In this document: piece by piece, positions 1 through 6,249 of the stretch
Layout: every line of letters starts with the position of its first letter
Numbering within the stretch: the stretch's first letter is position 1
Source of the DNA: CALMEC01 sp964440285
GTDB lineage: Bacteria > Actinomycetota > Thermoleophilia > Miltoncostaeales > Miltoncostaeaceae
Length of the DNA: 7,831 bases
Direction: 5' to 3'
NCBI GenBank assembly: GCA_964440285.1
Contig: CAYTRV010000104.1
Coordinates: 1 to 7,831, forward strand
Notes under the pieces: generated by a model
Database searches by the model: none
What the model saw: only the letters and a program-made list of their open reading frames with translations
What the model was told of the DNA's origin: nothing
Translations under genes and position numbers: made by a program

Positions 1-414
1 CCTGGTCGCGGAGCTCAAGCCGGAAGATGCGGTTCACGTATTCCTTGACTGTTCCTCGCTCAGGAAGCCCGTTCGCAAGTCCCACCGTTCGACCGACCCT
101 GGGGCGATCAGCTCCAGGATCTCGGACTCGCGGTCTGTGAGATCGGCGATCGCAGCGGGCCGCTCAGCTGGACGCGACCCGCGAACGCATCCATCGATCA
201 GGCTCCGAGGGGATGGGCTGGTGCCCAGCAGGACTCGCCCATAACGGCCATTCGAACGGCACCCGCTCCCGTCGGCAATCGGACGCGAATCTACCTGCTC
301 GCCGTGCTGCTTTGCTGAGCCACGGACAGCGGGCAGGACCACCGGAGCCGGCACGCGAGATCTCACTCTCACGCACCTTGTCAAGAATCCGTAAAGGGCC
401 GTTCGGGGCGTCAA
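1..414 (-). pseudogene. Decayed NarL/LuxR-family response regulator (C-terminal part, 3' end off window)
   Basis: I see pieces of a NarL/FixJ-type regulator on the minus strand, in different frames. The pre-HTH linker and start of the LuxR helix-turn-helix read in one frame, with LTDRESEILELIAPG at 141-97. The recognition-helix end reads in another frame, with GTVKEYVNRIF starting at 55 and running on to the window edge. The distance between the two pieces is 41 nt where intact LuxR domains usually have 42. This suggests a one-base loss near position 54-57, just after FLSE. A third piece, AVRMAVMGES at 266-231, resembles the linker helix that precedes the HTH and is again out of frame. GFL near 385 may be the end of the receiver domain, which is only a guess. 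Helix 2 of the HTH is also poorly conserved. With at least two frame breaks this is most likely a pseudogene. Sequencing error is the alternative for the HTH break. The upstream boundary is uncertain. Confidence 0.62.
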
Positions 415-504
415 GTTCTGATCACCCCGGCCGATATCTGGGGCATCAATCCACAGGCCGCGACAACAGGGCGCTCACGGAAGATCGCCCGGCCTCTTCG
501 ATTC

Positions 505-508
505 AGGA
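505..508 (+). promoter_or_regulatory. Ribosome binding site that selects the 517 start
   Basis: AGGA lies 8 nt before the ATG at 517, an ideal Shine-Dalgarno spacing. It overlaps the competing upstream ATG at 508, so it cannot serve that start. This favours a protein beginning MRNYQTKR over one that is three residues longer. Confidence 0.6.
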
Positions 509-516
509 TGAAACCG

Positions 517-945
517 ATGCGGAACTACCAGACAAAGCGGATCGCCCTCCCGGGCGGGAAGTTCATCGAAATCGTGGTGTTCGGAGGCGAGGCCAACGAG
601 GGCCTCCCGACCCCGGCCGAGCAGGACGGCACCGTCGCCGTCGCGACGACGCAGGCCGACCTCCACATCTGTCCCGAATGCGCGAGCGACCTCGTCTACC
701 CCGTCGGGTGGGAGGAGCGCCGCGGGGACTCATGGGAGATCGTGCTCCGCTGCCCCAACTGCGAGTGGTGGCACACCGACGAGTACCACGACGATCAGGT
801 CGAGCGGTTCGACGACGCGCTGAACGACGGGACGGAGGAGCTCCTCGCGAACCTCAGGACCTTCGCCCGGGCGAACATGGAGGAAGACGTGGAACGCCTC
901 GTCGAGGCCATCCACTCCGGCCTCATCCAACCCATGGACTTCTAG
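517..945 (+). CDS. Uncharacterised zinc-ribbon protein
   Basis: The product is a 142-residue soluble protein of unknown function. It has no signal peptide or membrane segment. The N-terminal 25 residues look like beta strands (RNYQTKRIALPGGKFIEIVV). An acidic, low-conservation-looking linker of about 25 residues follows. Next comes a zinc ribbon made of two CPxC knuckles, CPEC at 52-55 and CPNC at 79-82, separated by a strand-rich segment. The last 50 residues are acidic and helical (VERFDDALNDGTEEL, NMEEDVERLVEAI). Four cysteines in this pattern should bind one structural Zn2+. From memory, similar short proteins occur in Thermoleophilia-type actinobacteria, but I cannot name a role. The ATG at 508 is an alternative start, but a ribosome binding site at 505-508 favours 517. 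A strong hairpin downstream suggests the gene is transcribed alone. The CDS call is firm; the function is not known. Confidence 0.85.
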   Translation: MRNYQTKRIALPGGKFIEIVVFGGEANEGLPTPAEQDGTVAVATTQADLHICPECASDLVYPVGWEERRGDSWEIVLRCPNCEWWHTDEYHDDQVERFDDALNDGTEELLANLRTFARANMEEDVERLVEAIHSGLIQPMDF

Positions 946-971
946 CAACGCGTTCGTTCACAGGTTCTCTC

Positions 972-1005
972 GGCGACGGGCGCCTCGTGTGGGGCGCCTG
1001 TCGTC
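972..1005 (+). terminator. Intrinsic-terminator-like hairpin after the zinc-ribbon gene
   Basis: The arms at 972-984 and 993-1005 pair over 13 bp with two G-U wobbles, closing an 8-nt loop (TCGTGTGG). The core is GGGCGCC paired with GGCGCC. A short run, ATTTC, follows on the plus strand. The U-tract is weak but the stem is very stable. The hairpin begins 26 nt after the zinc-ribbon stop codon and ends 57 nt before the rhodanese start, so it probably separates two transcripts. Confidence 0.65.
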
Positions 1006-1050
1006 ATTTCGGGCTCCGCCGCTCGCTACCCTTATGGGACGCGAGGTCGA

Positions 1051-1055
1051 GGAGG
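1051..1055 (+). promoter_or_regulatory. Strong Shine-Dalgarno site of the rhodanese gene
   Basis: GGAGG ends 7 nt before the ATG at 1063. It is among the best ribosome binding sites in the window and fixes the rhodanese start. Confidence 0.7.
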
Positions 1056-1062
1056 GGCGGAC

Positions 1063-1386
1063 ATGAAGGTGCTGTCGGTGAAGGACGCGTACGGCGCGTG
1101 GCGGGCGGGTGACGTCGCCATCGTCGACGTACGGGAGGAACAGGAGTACGACACCACCCGTGTGCCCGACATGCCGCTCATCCCGATGAGCGAGCTTCAG
1201 GACCGGCTCGACGAGCTGCCCGCGGACCGCCCGCTGGTCATCATGTGCCGCAGCGGCCGGCGCAGCGCCGACGTCTCGGACTACCTCAACGAGCTCGGGG
1301 CCTACGGCGAGGTCGCGAACCTCGAGGGCGGCATCCTCGCGTGGGCCGCGGAAGGGCTGCCGTACGAGGGCGAGCCGCCCCGGTAG
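1063..1386 (+). CDS. Single-domain rhodanese-like sulfurtransferase
   Basis: The protein has 107 residues, the usual size for a stand-alone rhodanese domain of the GlpE/PspE kind. It shows the early strand and CH2A-like motif VDVREEQEY (21-29). The active-site loop is CRSGRRS, with Cys62 as the expected persulfide-carrying nucleophile. The C-terminal LEGGILAWAAEGLP segment is typical of the family. The usual GHIPGA stretch is replaced by TRVPDMPLIPMSEL, a variant that keeps the fold. Such proteins move sulfane sulfur between a donor and a thiol acceptor in the cytosol; the physiological partner cannot be read from the sequence. No signal peptide is present. The gene has its own strong ribosome binding site and lies downstream of a terminator. 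It converges on mqnC with 17 nt between stop codons, so it is not part of the quinone operon. Confidence 0.92.
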   Translation: MKVLSVKDAYGAWRAGDVAIVDVREEQEYDTTRVPDMPLIPMSELQDRLDELPADRPLVIMCRSGRRSADVSDYLNELGAYGEVANLEGGILAWAAEGLPYEGEPPR

Positions 1387-1403
1387 CGGTCCGACGGGAG
1401 GTC

Positions 1404-2498
1404 TTATGGGAACCGGCGGACGGTGCGGTACGCCGTGTCGCGCTGCACGGCGCGGCGGCCGGTCGCCTTGATCGCGGCGACCATGCGCTCGGTGTCGAGC
1501 CGGAACGCCGTTCCCGCGGCCCGCACGACGTTCTCCTCGATCATGATCGACCCCATGTCGTCGCAGCCGAACTCCAGGGCGAGCTGCCCGACCCGCAGGC
1601 CCTGCGTCACCCACGACGACTGGAAGTGGTCGAAGTTGTCGAGGTACAGGCGGCTGACCGCGAGCATCATCAGGTAGTCCGCCGCGGTGGTCGGGACATG
1701 GTCGTCGCCGCGGACGCTGCCCCCGCCGGACTGGTAGCTCCAGCAGACGAACGCTCGGAAACCCGGTGCCTCGTCCTGCAGGTCCCGTAGCCGGCGCAGG
1801 TGCTCGACCCGGTCCTCCCAGGTGTCGACGGTGCCGTACATCATCGTCGCCGAAGTCGACATTCCGGCGAGGTGGGCGGCGCGCATGACCGCCAGCCAAT
1901 CGTCGGAGTTGGTCTTCCGCGGCGCGATCACCTGGCGCACGCGATCGACGAGGATCTCGGCCCCGCCGCCGGGGATCGAGTCGTGGCCGGCCGCCCGCAA
2001 CCGCGTGATGGTCTCCTGGAGCGTGAGCTTCGAGTACTCCGCGATGTGGAGGATCTCCGACGGTGAGAGCGCGTGCAGGTGGATCGGATAGCGCGACTTG
2101 ATGTCCGAGAACAGGTCCTCGTACCACTCGATCCGAAGCCCCGGGTGGTGCCCGCCCTGCAAGAGGAGGGCCGTGCCGCCGAGATCGAGGGTCTCCTCGA
2201 TCTTCCGGAAGATCACCCGCTTCGGCAGGACATAGGCCTCCGCGTCGCGCGGGTGGCGGTAGAAGGCGCAGAAGTCGCAGTCGGTGACGCACACGTTCGT
2301 GTAGTTGACGTTGCGGTCGATGATGAACGTGACCTCGCCGGGCGGGGTTCGCCGCTCCCGGGCGCGGCGCGCGGCGGCGCCGACGGCGATCAGGTCGCGC
2401 GACGCGAGGAGCGCGAGGGCGTCGTCGTCGCTGAGCCGCTCACCGGCGCGGGAGCGTTCGAGGACCTCGAGGTGATGGGCTGGCGCGATCGTGGACAC
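1404..2498 (-). CDS. mqnC: Cyclic dehypoxanthinyl futalosine synthase (radical SAM)
   Basis: MqnC closes the second ring in the futalosine menaquinone pathway, turning dehypoxanthinyl futalosine into its cyclic form by radical SAM chemistry. The 364-residue length is normal for the family. The radical SAM cluster motif is CVTDCDFC, with Cys70, Cys74 and Cys77 binding the [4Fe-4S] cluster, inside NYTNVC...CAFYR. Family hallmarks follow: LLLQGGHHPGLRIEWYEDLF (111-130), IHLHALSPSEI (139-149), the glycine-rich IPGGGAEIL (175-183) and LALEFGCDDMGS near 306-317. GGHHP, the IEWYE segment and the CAFYR context favour MqnC over its relatives MqnE and CofG/CofH. The start is GTG at 2498, because an in-frame TAG lies just upstream; its ribosome binding site is weak. 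It follows mqnA by 37 nt and is the last gene visible in the run. All residues expected to be catalytic in the cluster loop are intact. Confidence 0.95.
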   Translation of the reverse strand: MSTIAPAHHLEVLERSRAGERLSDDDALALLASRDLIAVGAAARRARERRTPPGEVTFIIDRNVNYTNVCVTDCDFCAFYRHPRDAEAYVLPKRVIFRKIEETLDLGGTALLLQGGHHPGLRIEWYEDLFSDIKSRYPIHLHALSPSEILHIAEYSKLTLQETITRLRAAGHDSIPGGGAEILVDRVRQVIAPRKTNSDDWLAVMRAAHLAGMSTSATMMYGTVDTWEDRVEHLRRLRDLQDEAPGFRAFVCWSYQSGGGSVRGDDHVPTTAADYLMMLAVSRLYLDNFDHFQSSWVTQGLRVGQLALEFGCDDMGSIMIEENVVRAAGTAFRLDTERMVAAIKATGRRAVQRDTAYRTVRRFP

Positions 2499-2535
2499 GG
2501 TCAGATGCTACCGAGACTCGTTGTGAGCACGTCGA

Positions 2536-3336
2536 TCACGCGGCGAGGACCGGCACGGTTGGCAGCTCACCGGCGCGTTGCGCGAGCTCCAGGAAGCGGG
2601 TGAGTCCGCGGCGCTCGTCGGGGCCGAAGCGATACGACAGACGGCCGAAGTACCCCCGGATGTACTCGGCGGGGAACGGGAACCGCTTTGCCGCAGCCCG
2701 CACCACCGCCTCCGGATTGCGGGTGTAGCGCTCCTGGGCGTCGGTGAGGGACCGGCTGAGCGCGTCGAGTTGCTCTGTGCGGGTGCGCGCCGCATCGGCC
2801 CGCGCCGCCCAGACGGCGAAGACCATCGGCAGCCCCGTGAGCGCTTCCCACCGCCCGCCGAGGTCGGTGGTGTGGGGGGCGAGACCGTCGCGCAGGCCCC
2901 TGAGCGCCTCGTCGGCGATGAGCAAGACCCCGTCCACGTCACCGAGGGCCTGGCTGGCCGGCGAGCCCAGCGGGACGAAGCGAACGTCGGGTCCCACCAG
3001 GATGCGAAGGAGCGCGACCGACGTCGCGCTGTGCGGCGTGACCGCCACCGTCCGCAGCTCGTCGAACGGGACCCGCGAGAACACCTGGATGGAGTCCACC
3101 GCGCCCGCGGCGGCGATCGACGCGACGGGGAGCAGTCTGAGCCGGTCCGCGTTCCTCGCGTACTCGATGCTCGACATCGCCGACACGTCGAGGCGCCCGT
3201 CGAGCACGGCCCGGTTCAACTCGGCCGGGAGCCCGTCGGTGAACGCGAAGCTCGGATCGCCTGATTGCTCCAGGTCGTGGTAGATCGGGTACATGTTGAG
3301 GGCCGCGATCCGGCCGACGCGGAGGGGGGTGCTCAC
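2536..3336 (-). CDS. mqnA: Chorismate dehydratase
   Basis: MqnA performs the first committed step of the futalosine route, dehydrating chorismate to 3-[(1-carboxyvinyl)oxy]benzoate. The 266-residue protein has the periplasmic-binding-protein-like fold of the MqnA/MqnD family but no signal peptide, so it is cytosolic. Family motifs in order are VGRIAALNMYPIYHDLE (7-23), GLPAELNRAVLDGRLDVS (35-52), SSIEYARNADRL (55-66), TPHSATSVALLRIL (100-113), LLIADEALR (138-146) and the LTGLPMVFAVWAAR block (166-179). The SSIEYA and DEALR motifs point to MqnA rather than MqnD. The frame stays open far upstream, but the GTG at 3336 is the right start. It begins exactly where family members begin, overlaps the previous gene's stop as GTGA, and has a GGGCGG site 7 nt before it. 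The longer upstream reading is a shadow of the preceding gene. Confidence 0.95.
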   Translation of the reverse strand: MSTPLRVGRIAALNMYPIYHDLEQSGDPSFAFTDGLPAELNRAVLDGRLDVSAMSSIEYARNADRLRLLPVASIAAAGAVDSIQVFSRVPFDELRTVAVTPHSATSVALLRILVGPDVRFVPLGSPASQALGDVDGVLLIADEALRGLRDGLAPHTTDLGGRWEALTGLPMVFAVWAARADAARTRTEQLDALSRSLTDAQERYTRNPEAVVRAAAKRFPFPAEYIRGYFGRLSYRFGPDERRGLTRFLELAQRAGELPTVPVLAA

Positions 3337-3872
3337 CGCTCGACCGCCCGCCGTCCCACCGCCGCCGCGAGCAGCGCCACGTCGGTGGGGTCGTCCACCG
3401 GCAGCGCGAGGTCGTCGGCGCCGAAGGCGAGGGTTACGCCGCAGGTCTGGGCCCCCAGCCGCGCCCAGCTCGGGCGCACGCGCACCGAGAGGCCGAGGAC
3501 TCGCCGCGCCGCCGCGATGACGGTGAGGTCCTCGACGCCCCACGAGCCGGGGGTGAGCACGCCGGTGGCCGGCACCGGGCAGACGGCCTGCAGCATCCCG
3601 GTCTCGTCGGCCAGGCCGGCGAGGTCGAGGAGCCGGTCGGCGACGCGTTCGGCGTCGACGCCCTCGCCGTAGATCACCGTCGCCTCGCTCGGCCGTCCGG
3701 CGAGGTGTGCCCCCCGGTGTGCGTCGACCGGTCGTTCGCCGTCGCCGTCGACCAGCAGGTCCGCCGGTGCGGCGTCCCGTGTGAAGGTGACGTCGCGGCT
3801 GGTGGGGAGCTCGCCCGCGGCGGCGATGGCATCGCGTCCGCGGATCAGGGTGATGAGGTCGTCGCGGTTCAT
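3333..3872 (-). CDS. MqnE/MqnC-like protein lacking the radical SAM core
   Basis: This 179-residue protein does not match a named enzyme but resembles two ends of MqnE/MqnC-type enzymes. Residues 4-31 (DDLITLIRGRDAIAAAGEL, then VTF) parallel residues 24-59 of the MqnC encoded in this window. Residues 47-179 parallel the C-terminal third: AHRGAHLAG then ATVIYG (51-69), LLDLAGLADETGMLQA (81-96), GVEDLTVIAAARRVL (112-126) and LGAQTCGVTLAFGADDL (139-155). The HRGAHLAG, GVEDL and GADDL features fit aminofutalosine synthase (MqnE) better than MqnC. The roughly 140 residues that would carry the Cx3CxxC cluster and SAM site are absent, replaced by a short acidic linker, so radical SAM catalysis is not expected. 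The start is ATG at 3872, overlapping the upstream stop as ATGA; the stop overlaps mqnA as GTGA. The intact frame and double coupling suggest a functional protein, perhaps a binding or scaffold subunit next to MqnA. A degenerate relic is the alternative. Confidence 0.8.
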   Translation of the reverse strand: MNRDDLITLIRGRDAIAAAGELPTSRDVTFTRDAAPADLLVDGDGERPVDAHRGAHLAGRPSEATVIYGEGVDAERVADRLLDLAGLADETGMLQAVCPVPATGVLTPGSWGVEDLTVIAAARRVLGLSVRVRPSWARLGAQTCGVTLAFGADDLALPVDDPTDVALLAAAVGRRAVER

Positions 3873-4807
3873 GAGTACCGGTCGACGACCCCGTCGGCGA
3901 TCTCGAGCAGGGCACCCGATGCGACCCCGTCGAGCCCGCCGTCGACGGCCTCCCGTGCGGCCCCGACGAACGCGAGGGCGCGGTCGCGTGCCTCGACCAC
4001 CCCGGCGTGCTCGGCGAGACGGTCGCAGAGGGCGTCGATGCCGCGGCCGTTGCCCAGTGCGCGGATCTCGGGCGCGAGCTCGGGCTCGTGCTTGAGGGCG
4101 AGGATCAGCGGAAGCGTGACGGTGCCCTCCCGCAGGTCGGTCCCCCGGCGCTTGCCGGTGGCCGCGGGGCTCCCCGTCAGGTCGAGGATGTCATCGAAGA
4201 TCTGGAAGGCCATGCCGACATGCTCGCCGAATGCGGCGAGCCGGTCCTCGGTCTCGCGGTCCGCCCCGCCGACCATCGCGCCAAGCCTGCATGCGACGGC
4301 GAACAGGGACGCCGTCTTGCTGCGGCAACGCGACAGGTAGGCCTCCTCCGACAGCGCGAGGTCGTGCGCGGCCGACTGCTGAACCATCTCGCCCCGCGAC
4401 AGTTCCAGCGCGGCGGCGGCCAGCGCCTGCACGGCGCGCGGCATGCCGGTGTGGGTCAGCTCGGTGAACGCCCGGGCAAAGAGGAAGTCGCCCACCCGGA
4501 GCGCGACCTCGGGTCCCTCCGCCTGAGCGATCGTGGGCCGGCCGCGACGCAGCGACGCCCGGTCGATGATGTCGTCGTGCACCAGCGTGGCCATGTGCAC
4601 GAGCTCCACCGCCGTGGCGGCCGACACGAGCGCCTCGTCGCGTCCCCCTCTCCGGGGCGCCGCGCAGAACACCAGGAGCGGCCGTAGGCGTTTGCCGCCC
4701 GCGCACAGGGTCTCCCTGGCCGGGATGGAGAGTGCGTCGGCGTGACCGGAGACGACCGCGGCGAGGCGCTGCTCGCTGGCGCGAAGGAGCGGCGCGAACG
4801 GGCGCAC
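3869..4807 (-). CDS. Long-chain trans-polyprenyl diphosphate synthase
   Basis: This trans-isoprenyl diphosphate synthase builds the menaquinone side chain by head-to-tail addition of isopentenyl diphosphate to an allylic primer. At 312 residues it has normal length. GGKRLRP (37-43) binds the diphosphate of IPP. The first aspartate-rich motif is HDDIID with Asp78, Asp79 and Asp82. The second is FDDILD with Asp205, Asp206 and Asp209. Both bind Mg2+ and the allylic substrate. The residue five places before the first motif is Ala73; short-chain synthases usually carry a bulky aromatic there, so a long product (heptaprenyl to nonaprenyl) is more likely. It could be the large subunit of a two-part enzyme (HepT type), but no small subunit is visible here. 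The GTG at 4807 is preceded by AGGA with 8-nt spacing. It lies 26 nt after ubiE and overlaps the next gene as ATGA. Product length is inferred. Confidence 0.93.
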   Translation of the reverse strand: MRPFAPLLRASEQRLAAVVSGHADALSIPARETLCAGGKRLRPLLVFCAAPRRGGRDEALVSAATAVELVHMATLVHDDIIDRASLRRGRPTIAQAEGPEVALRVGDFLFARAFTELTHTGMPRAVQALAAAALELSRGEMVQQSAAHDLALSEEAYLSRCRSKTASLFAVACRLGAMVGGADRETEDRLAAFGEHVGMAFQIFDDILDLTGSPAATGKRRGTDLREGTVTLPLILALKHEPELAPEIRALGNGRGIDALCDRLAEHAGVVEARDRALAFVGAAREAVDGGLDGVASGALLEIADGVVDRYS

Positions 4808-4815
4808 GAGGCGCG

Positions 4816-4819
4816 TCCT
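4816..4819 (-). promoter_or_regulatory. Ribosome binding site of the polyprenyl synthase gene
   Basis: AGGA on the minus strand lies 8 nt before the GTG at 4807. It sits in the 26-nt gap after ubiE and supports the GTG as the start codon. Confidence 0.5.
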
Positions 4820-4833
4820 GGGTGCGGCGGTGG

Positions 4834-5547
4834 CTATCGGGTCACGCGTCCGTGGTGCATCGCCACGATGCCGCCCATGAACGTGCGGTGGCGCACGTCC
4901 CGCAGTCCCGCGCTGGTCATCTGGGCCGCCAGCGCGTCCGGCTGCGGGAAGCGCTTGGCGGATGCCGGCAGGTACCCGTAGGCGGCGCCATCACGGCCGA
5001 TGAGGGCCCCGACGCGCGGCACGAGTCGGTCGAACCACACGCCGTGCAGCGCGCGCAGCCGTCGCGGCGTGGTGATCTCGAGCACCACGACCGTGCCGCC
5101 GGGGCGGACCACCCGGGTCATCTCCGCCAGCCCGCGGTCGAGATCGGCGAGGTTGCGGGCGCCGAAGGCGACGGTGGCGGCGTCGAACGCGTCGTCGGCG
5201 AAGGGCAGCTCCAGGGCGTCGGCCTGCTGGAACGTGACGTCCGATCCCCGTGCCGCGGCTTTGGCGCGAGCCCGCTCGAGCATCTGCTCCGAGAAGTCCA
5301 CGCCGGTCACCACACCGGACGGCCCCACCCGCTGGGAGAGCTCGAAGGCGAGGTCGCCGGTGCCGGTGCACACGTCGAGGGCACGGCTTCCGAGCGAGAC
5401 ATCTGCCGCCGCGGCCGCGAGTCGCCTCCAGCGCCGGTCGAGCCCCACGCTCATGAGCCGGTTCATCAGGTCGTAGCGCGGCGCGATGCGGTCGAACATC
5501 GCCCGAACCTCGCCCGCGGGGAGGCGCCCCTGCTGCGTGGCGGTCAC
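4834..5547 (-). CDS. menG: Demethylmenaquinone methyltransferase (UbiE/MenG type)
   Basis: This SAM-dependent methyltransferase carries out the last step, methylating demethylmenaquinone to menaquinone (also called ubiE or mqnG). The 237-residue product is of normal family length. UbiE signature one is FDRIAPRYDLMNRLMSVGLD (18-37). Motif I of the class I methyltransferase fold is ALDVCTGTGDLAFEL (56-70), and VDFSEQML (83-90) holds the acidic residue expected to bind the SAM ribose. FGARNLADLDRGL (128-140) and RVVRPGG (145-151) form the second signature. The frame is open far upstream, but the GTG at 5547 fits the family start and overlaps the ubiX stop as GTGA. Upstream ORF sequence is a shadow of ubiX. 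No ubiquinone genes are present, and the futalosine neighbours argue that menaquinone is the substrate. Confidence 0.95.
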   Translation of the reverse strand: MTATQQGRLPAGEVRAMFDRIAPRYDLMNRLMSVGLDRRWRRLAAAAADVSLGSRALDVCTGTGDLAFELSQRVGPSGVVTGVDFSEQMLERARAKAAARGSDVTFQQADALELPFADDAFDAATVAFGARNLADLDRGLAEMTRVVRPGGTVVVLEITTPRRLRALHGVWFDRLVPRVGALIGRDGAAYGYLPASAKRFPQPDALAAQMTSAGLRDVRHRTFMGGIVAMHHGRVTR

Positions 5548-6176
5548 TGCTCCACCCCGGCTTCCCGCTCGCCCCAGCGGCGGGTGAGGCCGTGGTCGAC
5601 GCCGAGTTGATCGAGGGCCCGCCCGACGACGAAGTCGACGAGGTCGTCGATCGACTCGGGCAGGTTGTAGAACCCCGGCATCGCGGGGAGCACGATGGCC
5701 CCGGCACGGGTCACGGTGAGCATGTTCTCGAGGTGCACGGCCGAGAGCGGGGTCTCCCGCGCGACGAGCACGAGCCGGCGGCGTTCCTTGAGGGCGACGT
5801 CCGCTGCGCGGTGGATGAGGTTCTGCCCGGTCCCGTTCGCGATCACGGCCAGCGTCGACATGGAACATGGCGCGATGAGCATGCCGTCGAGCTGCGAGGA
5901 GCCGGACGCGTAGCGGCTGGTCAGGTCGCGCGGGTCGACCATCTCCACCCGCCCCGGTCCGGTCGCGTACCGGTCGAGGATGCGCGCGGTGATCTCCTCG
6001 TCGCTCGCCGCTGGCCGCGGCCCCATGTCGAAGAGCTCGTGGCCGGCCACCTGCAGCGCGGCGTCGCTGGCGCACACGCCGACGTCACAGCCGGCGCCGC
6101 TCAGGGCCTGCAGGGCGCGGGCGCCGTAGGCGGCGCCGCTCGCACCGGTGATTCCGAGGAAGAACCGCATGGACAC
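5544..6176 (-). CDS. ubiX: Flavin prenyltransferase UbiX
   Basis: UbiX makes prenylated FMN from FMN and dimethylallyl phosphate. Prenyl-FMN is the cofactor of UbiD-type decarboxylases, and here it would serve the decarboxylation of the prenylated naphthoate in the futalosine pathway (MqnM role). The protein has about 210 residues. It carries the FMN-binding GITGASGAAYGAR (8-20), APCSMSTLAVIANG (102-115), RAADVALKERR (123-133), the RETPL loop (140-144), HLENM (148-152) and the C-terminal PGFYNLPESIDDLVDFVVGR (167-186). All of these are family hallmarks. The start is ambiguous. GTG at 6176 gives MSMRFF and ATG at 6170 gives MRFF; an in-frame TAG lies just upstream of both. GAGGG 14 nt before the GTG is a poor site for either. 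The next gene begins inside its stop codon. No UbiD partner gene is visible. Confidence 0.95.
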   Translation of the reverse strand: MSMRFFLGITGASGAAYGARALQALSGAGCDVGVCASDAALQVAGHELFDMGPRPAASDEEITARILDRYATGPGRVEMVDPRDLTSRYASGSSQLDGMLIAPCSMSTLAVIANGTGQNLIHRAADVALKERRRLVLVARETPLSAVHLENMLTVTRAGAIVLPAMPGFYNLPESIDDLVDFVVGRALDQLGVDHGLTRRWGEREAGVEQ

Positions 6177-6198
6177 CGGATGCTAGATGACCCTCGGG

Positions 6199-6224
6199 GG
6201 CCCGCCTACCGGATCCGGCGGGCC
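6199..6224 (-). other. GC-rich hairpin between qcrC and ubiX
   Basis: GGCCCGCC at 6199-6206 and GGCGGGCC at 6217-6224 form a perfect 8-bp stem with a 10-nt loop. The sequence CCGGATCCGG at 6209-6218 is itself palindromic, so an alternative fold is possible. No T-run follows on either strand, so a classical intrinsic terminator is unlikely. It may be an attenuator, an mRNA-stabilising or processing element, or nothing special at this GC content. Confidence 0.35.
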
Positions 6225-6249
6225 GACCGTGTCAGGCCGCCCACCGGGG

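Noticed and set aside
1027..1032. TACCCT as a -10 box for the rhodanese gene
   Set aside because: It fits TANNNT, but no convincing -35 box lies at the right distance, so it was not called.
213..1112. Plus-strand 299-codon open frame
   Set aside because: It is Arg/Gly/Pro-rich, overlaps the zinc-ribbon gene in another frame and the pseudogene on the other strand, and has no recognisable motif. Such frames are common at this GC content.
958..2292. Minus-strand 444-codon open frame
   Set aside because: Low-complexity Arg/Pro/Gly sequence that shadows mqnC and lies antisense to the rhodanese gene.
1404..2498. Annotation as MqnE, CofG or CofH
   Set aside because: The GGHHP, IEWYE and CAFYR contexts and the futalosine neighbours favour MqnC. 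There are no F420-synthesis genes nearby.
3337..3915. Upstream extension of the mqnA frame
   Set aside because: The extension is a shadow of the MqnE-like gene. MqnA homology starts exactly at the GTG at 3336.
4732..5610. Plus-strand 292-codon open frame antisense to menG
   Set aside because: Shadow of menG with an Arg/His/Gly bias and no family signature.
5548..6075. Upstream extension of the menG frame
   Set aside because: It shadows ubiX in another frame and is Arg-rich. Methyltransferase homology begins at the GTG at 5547.
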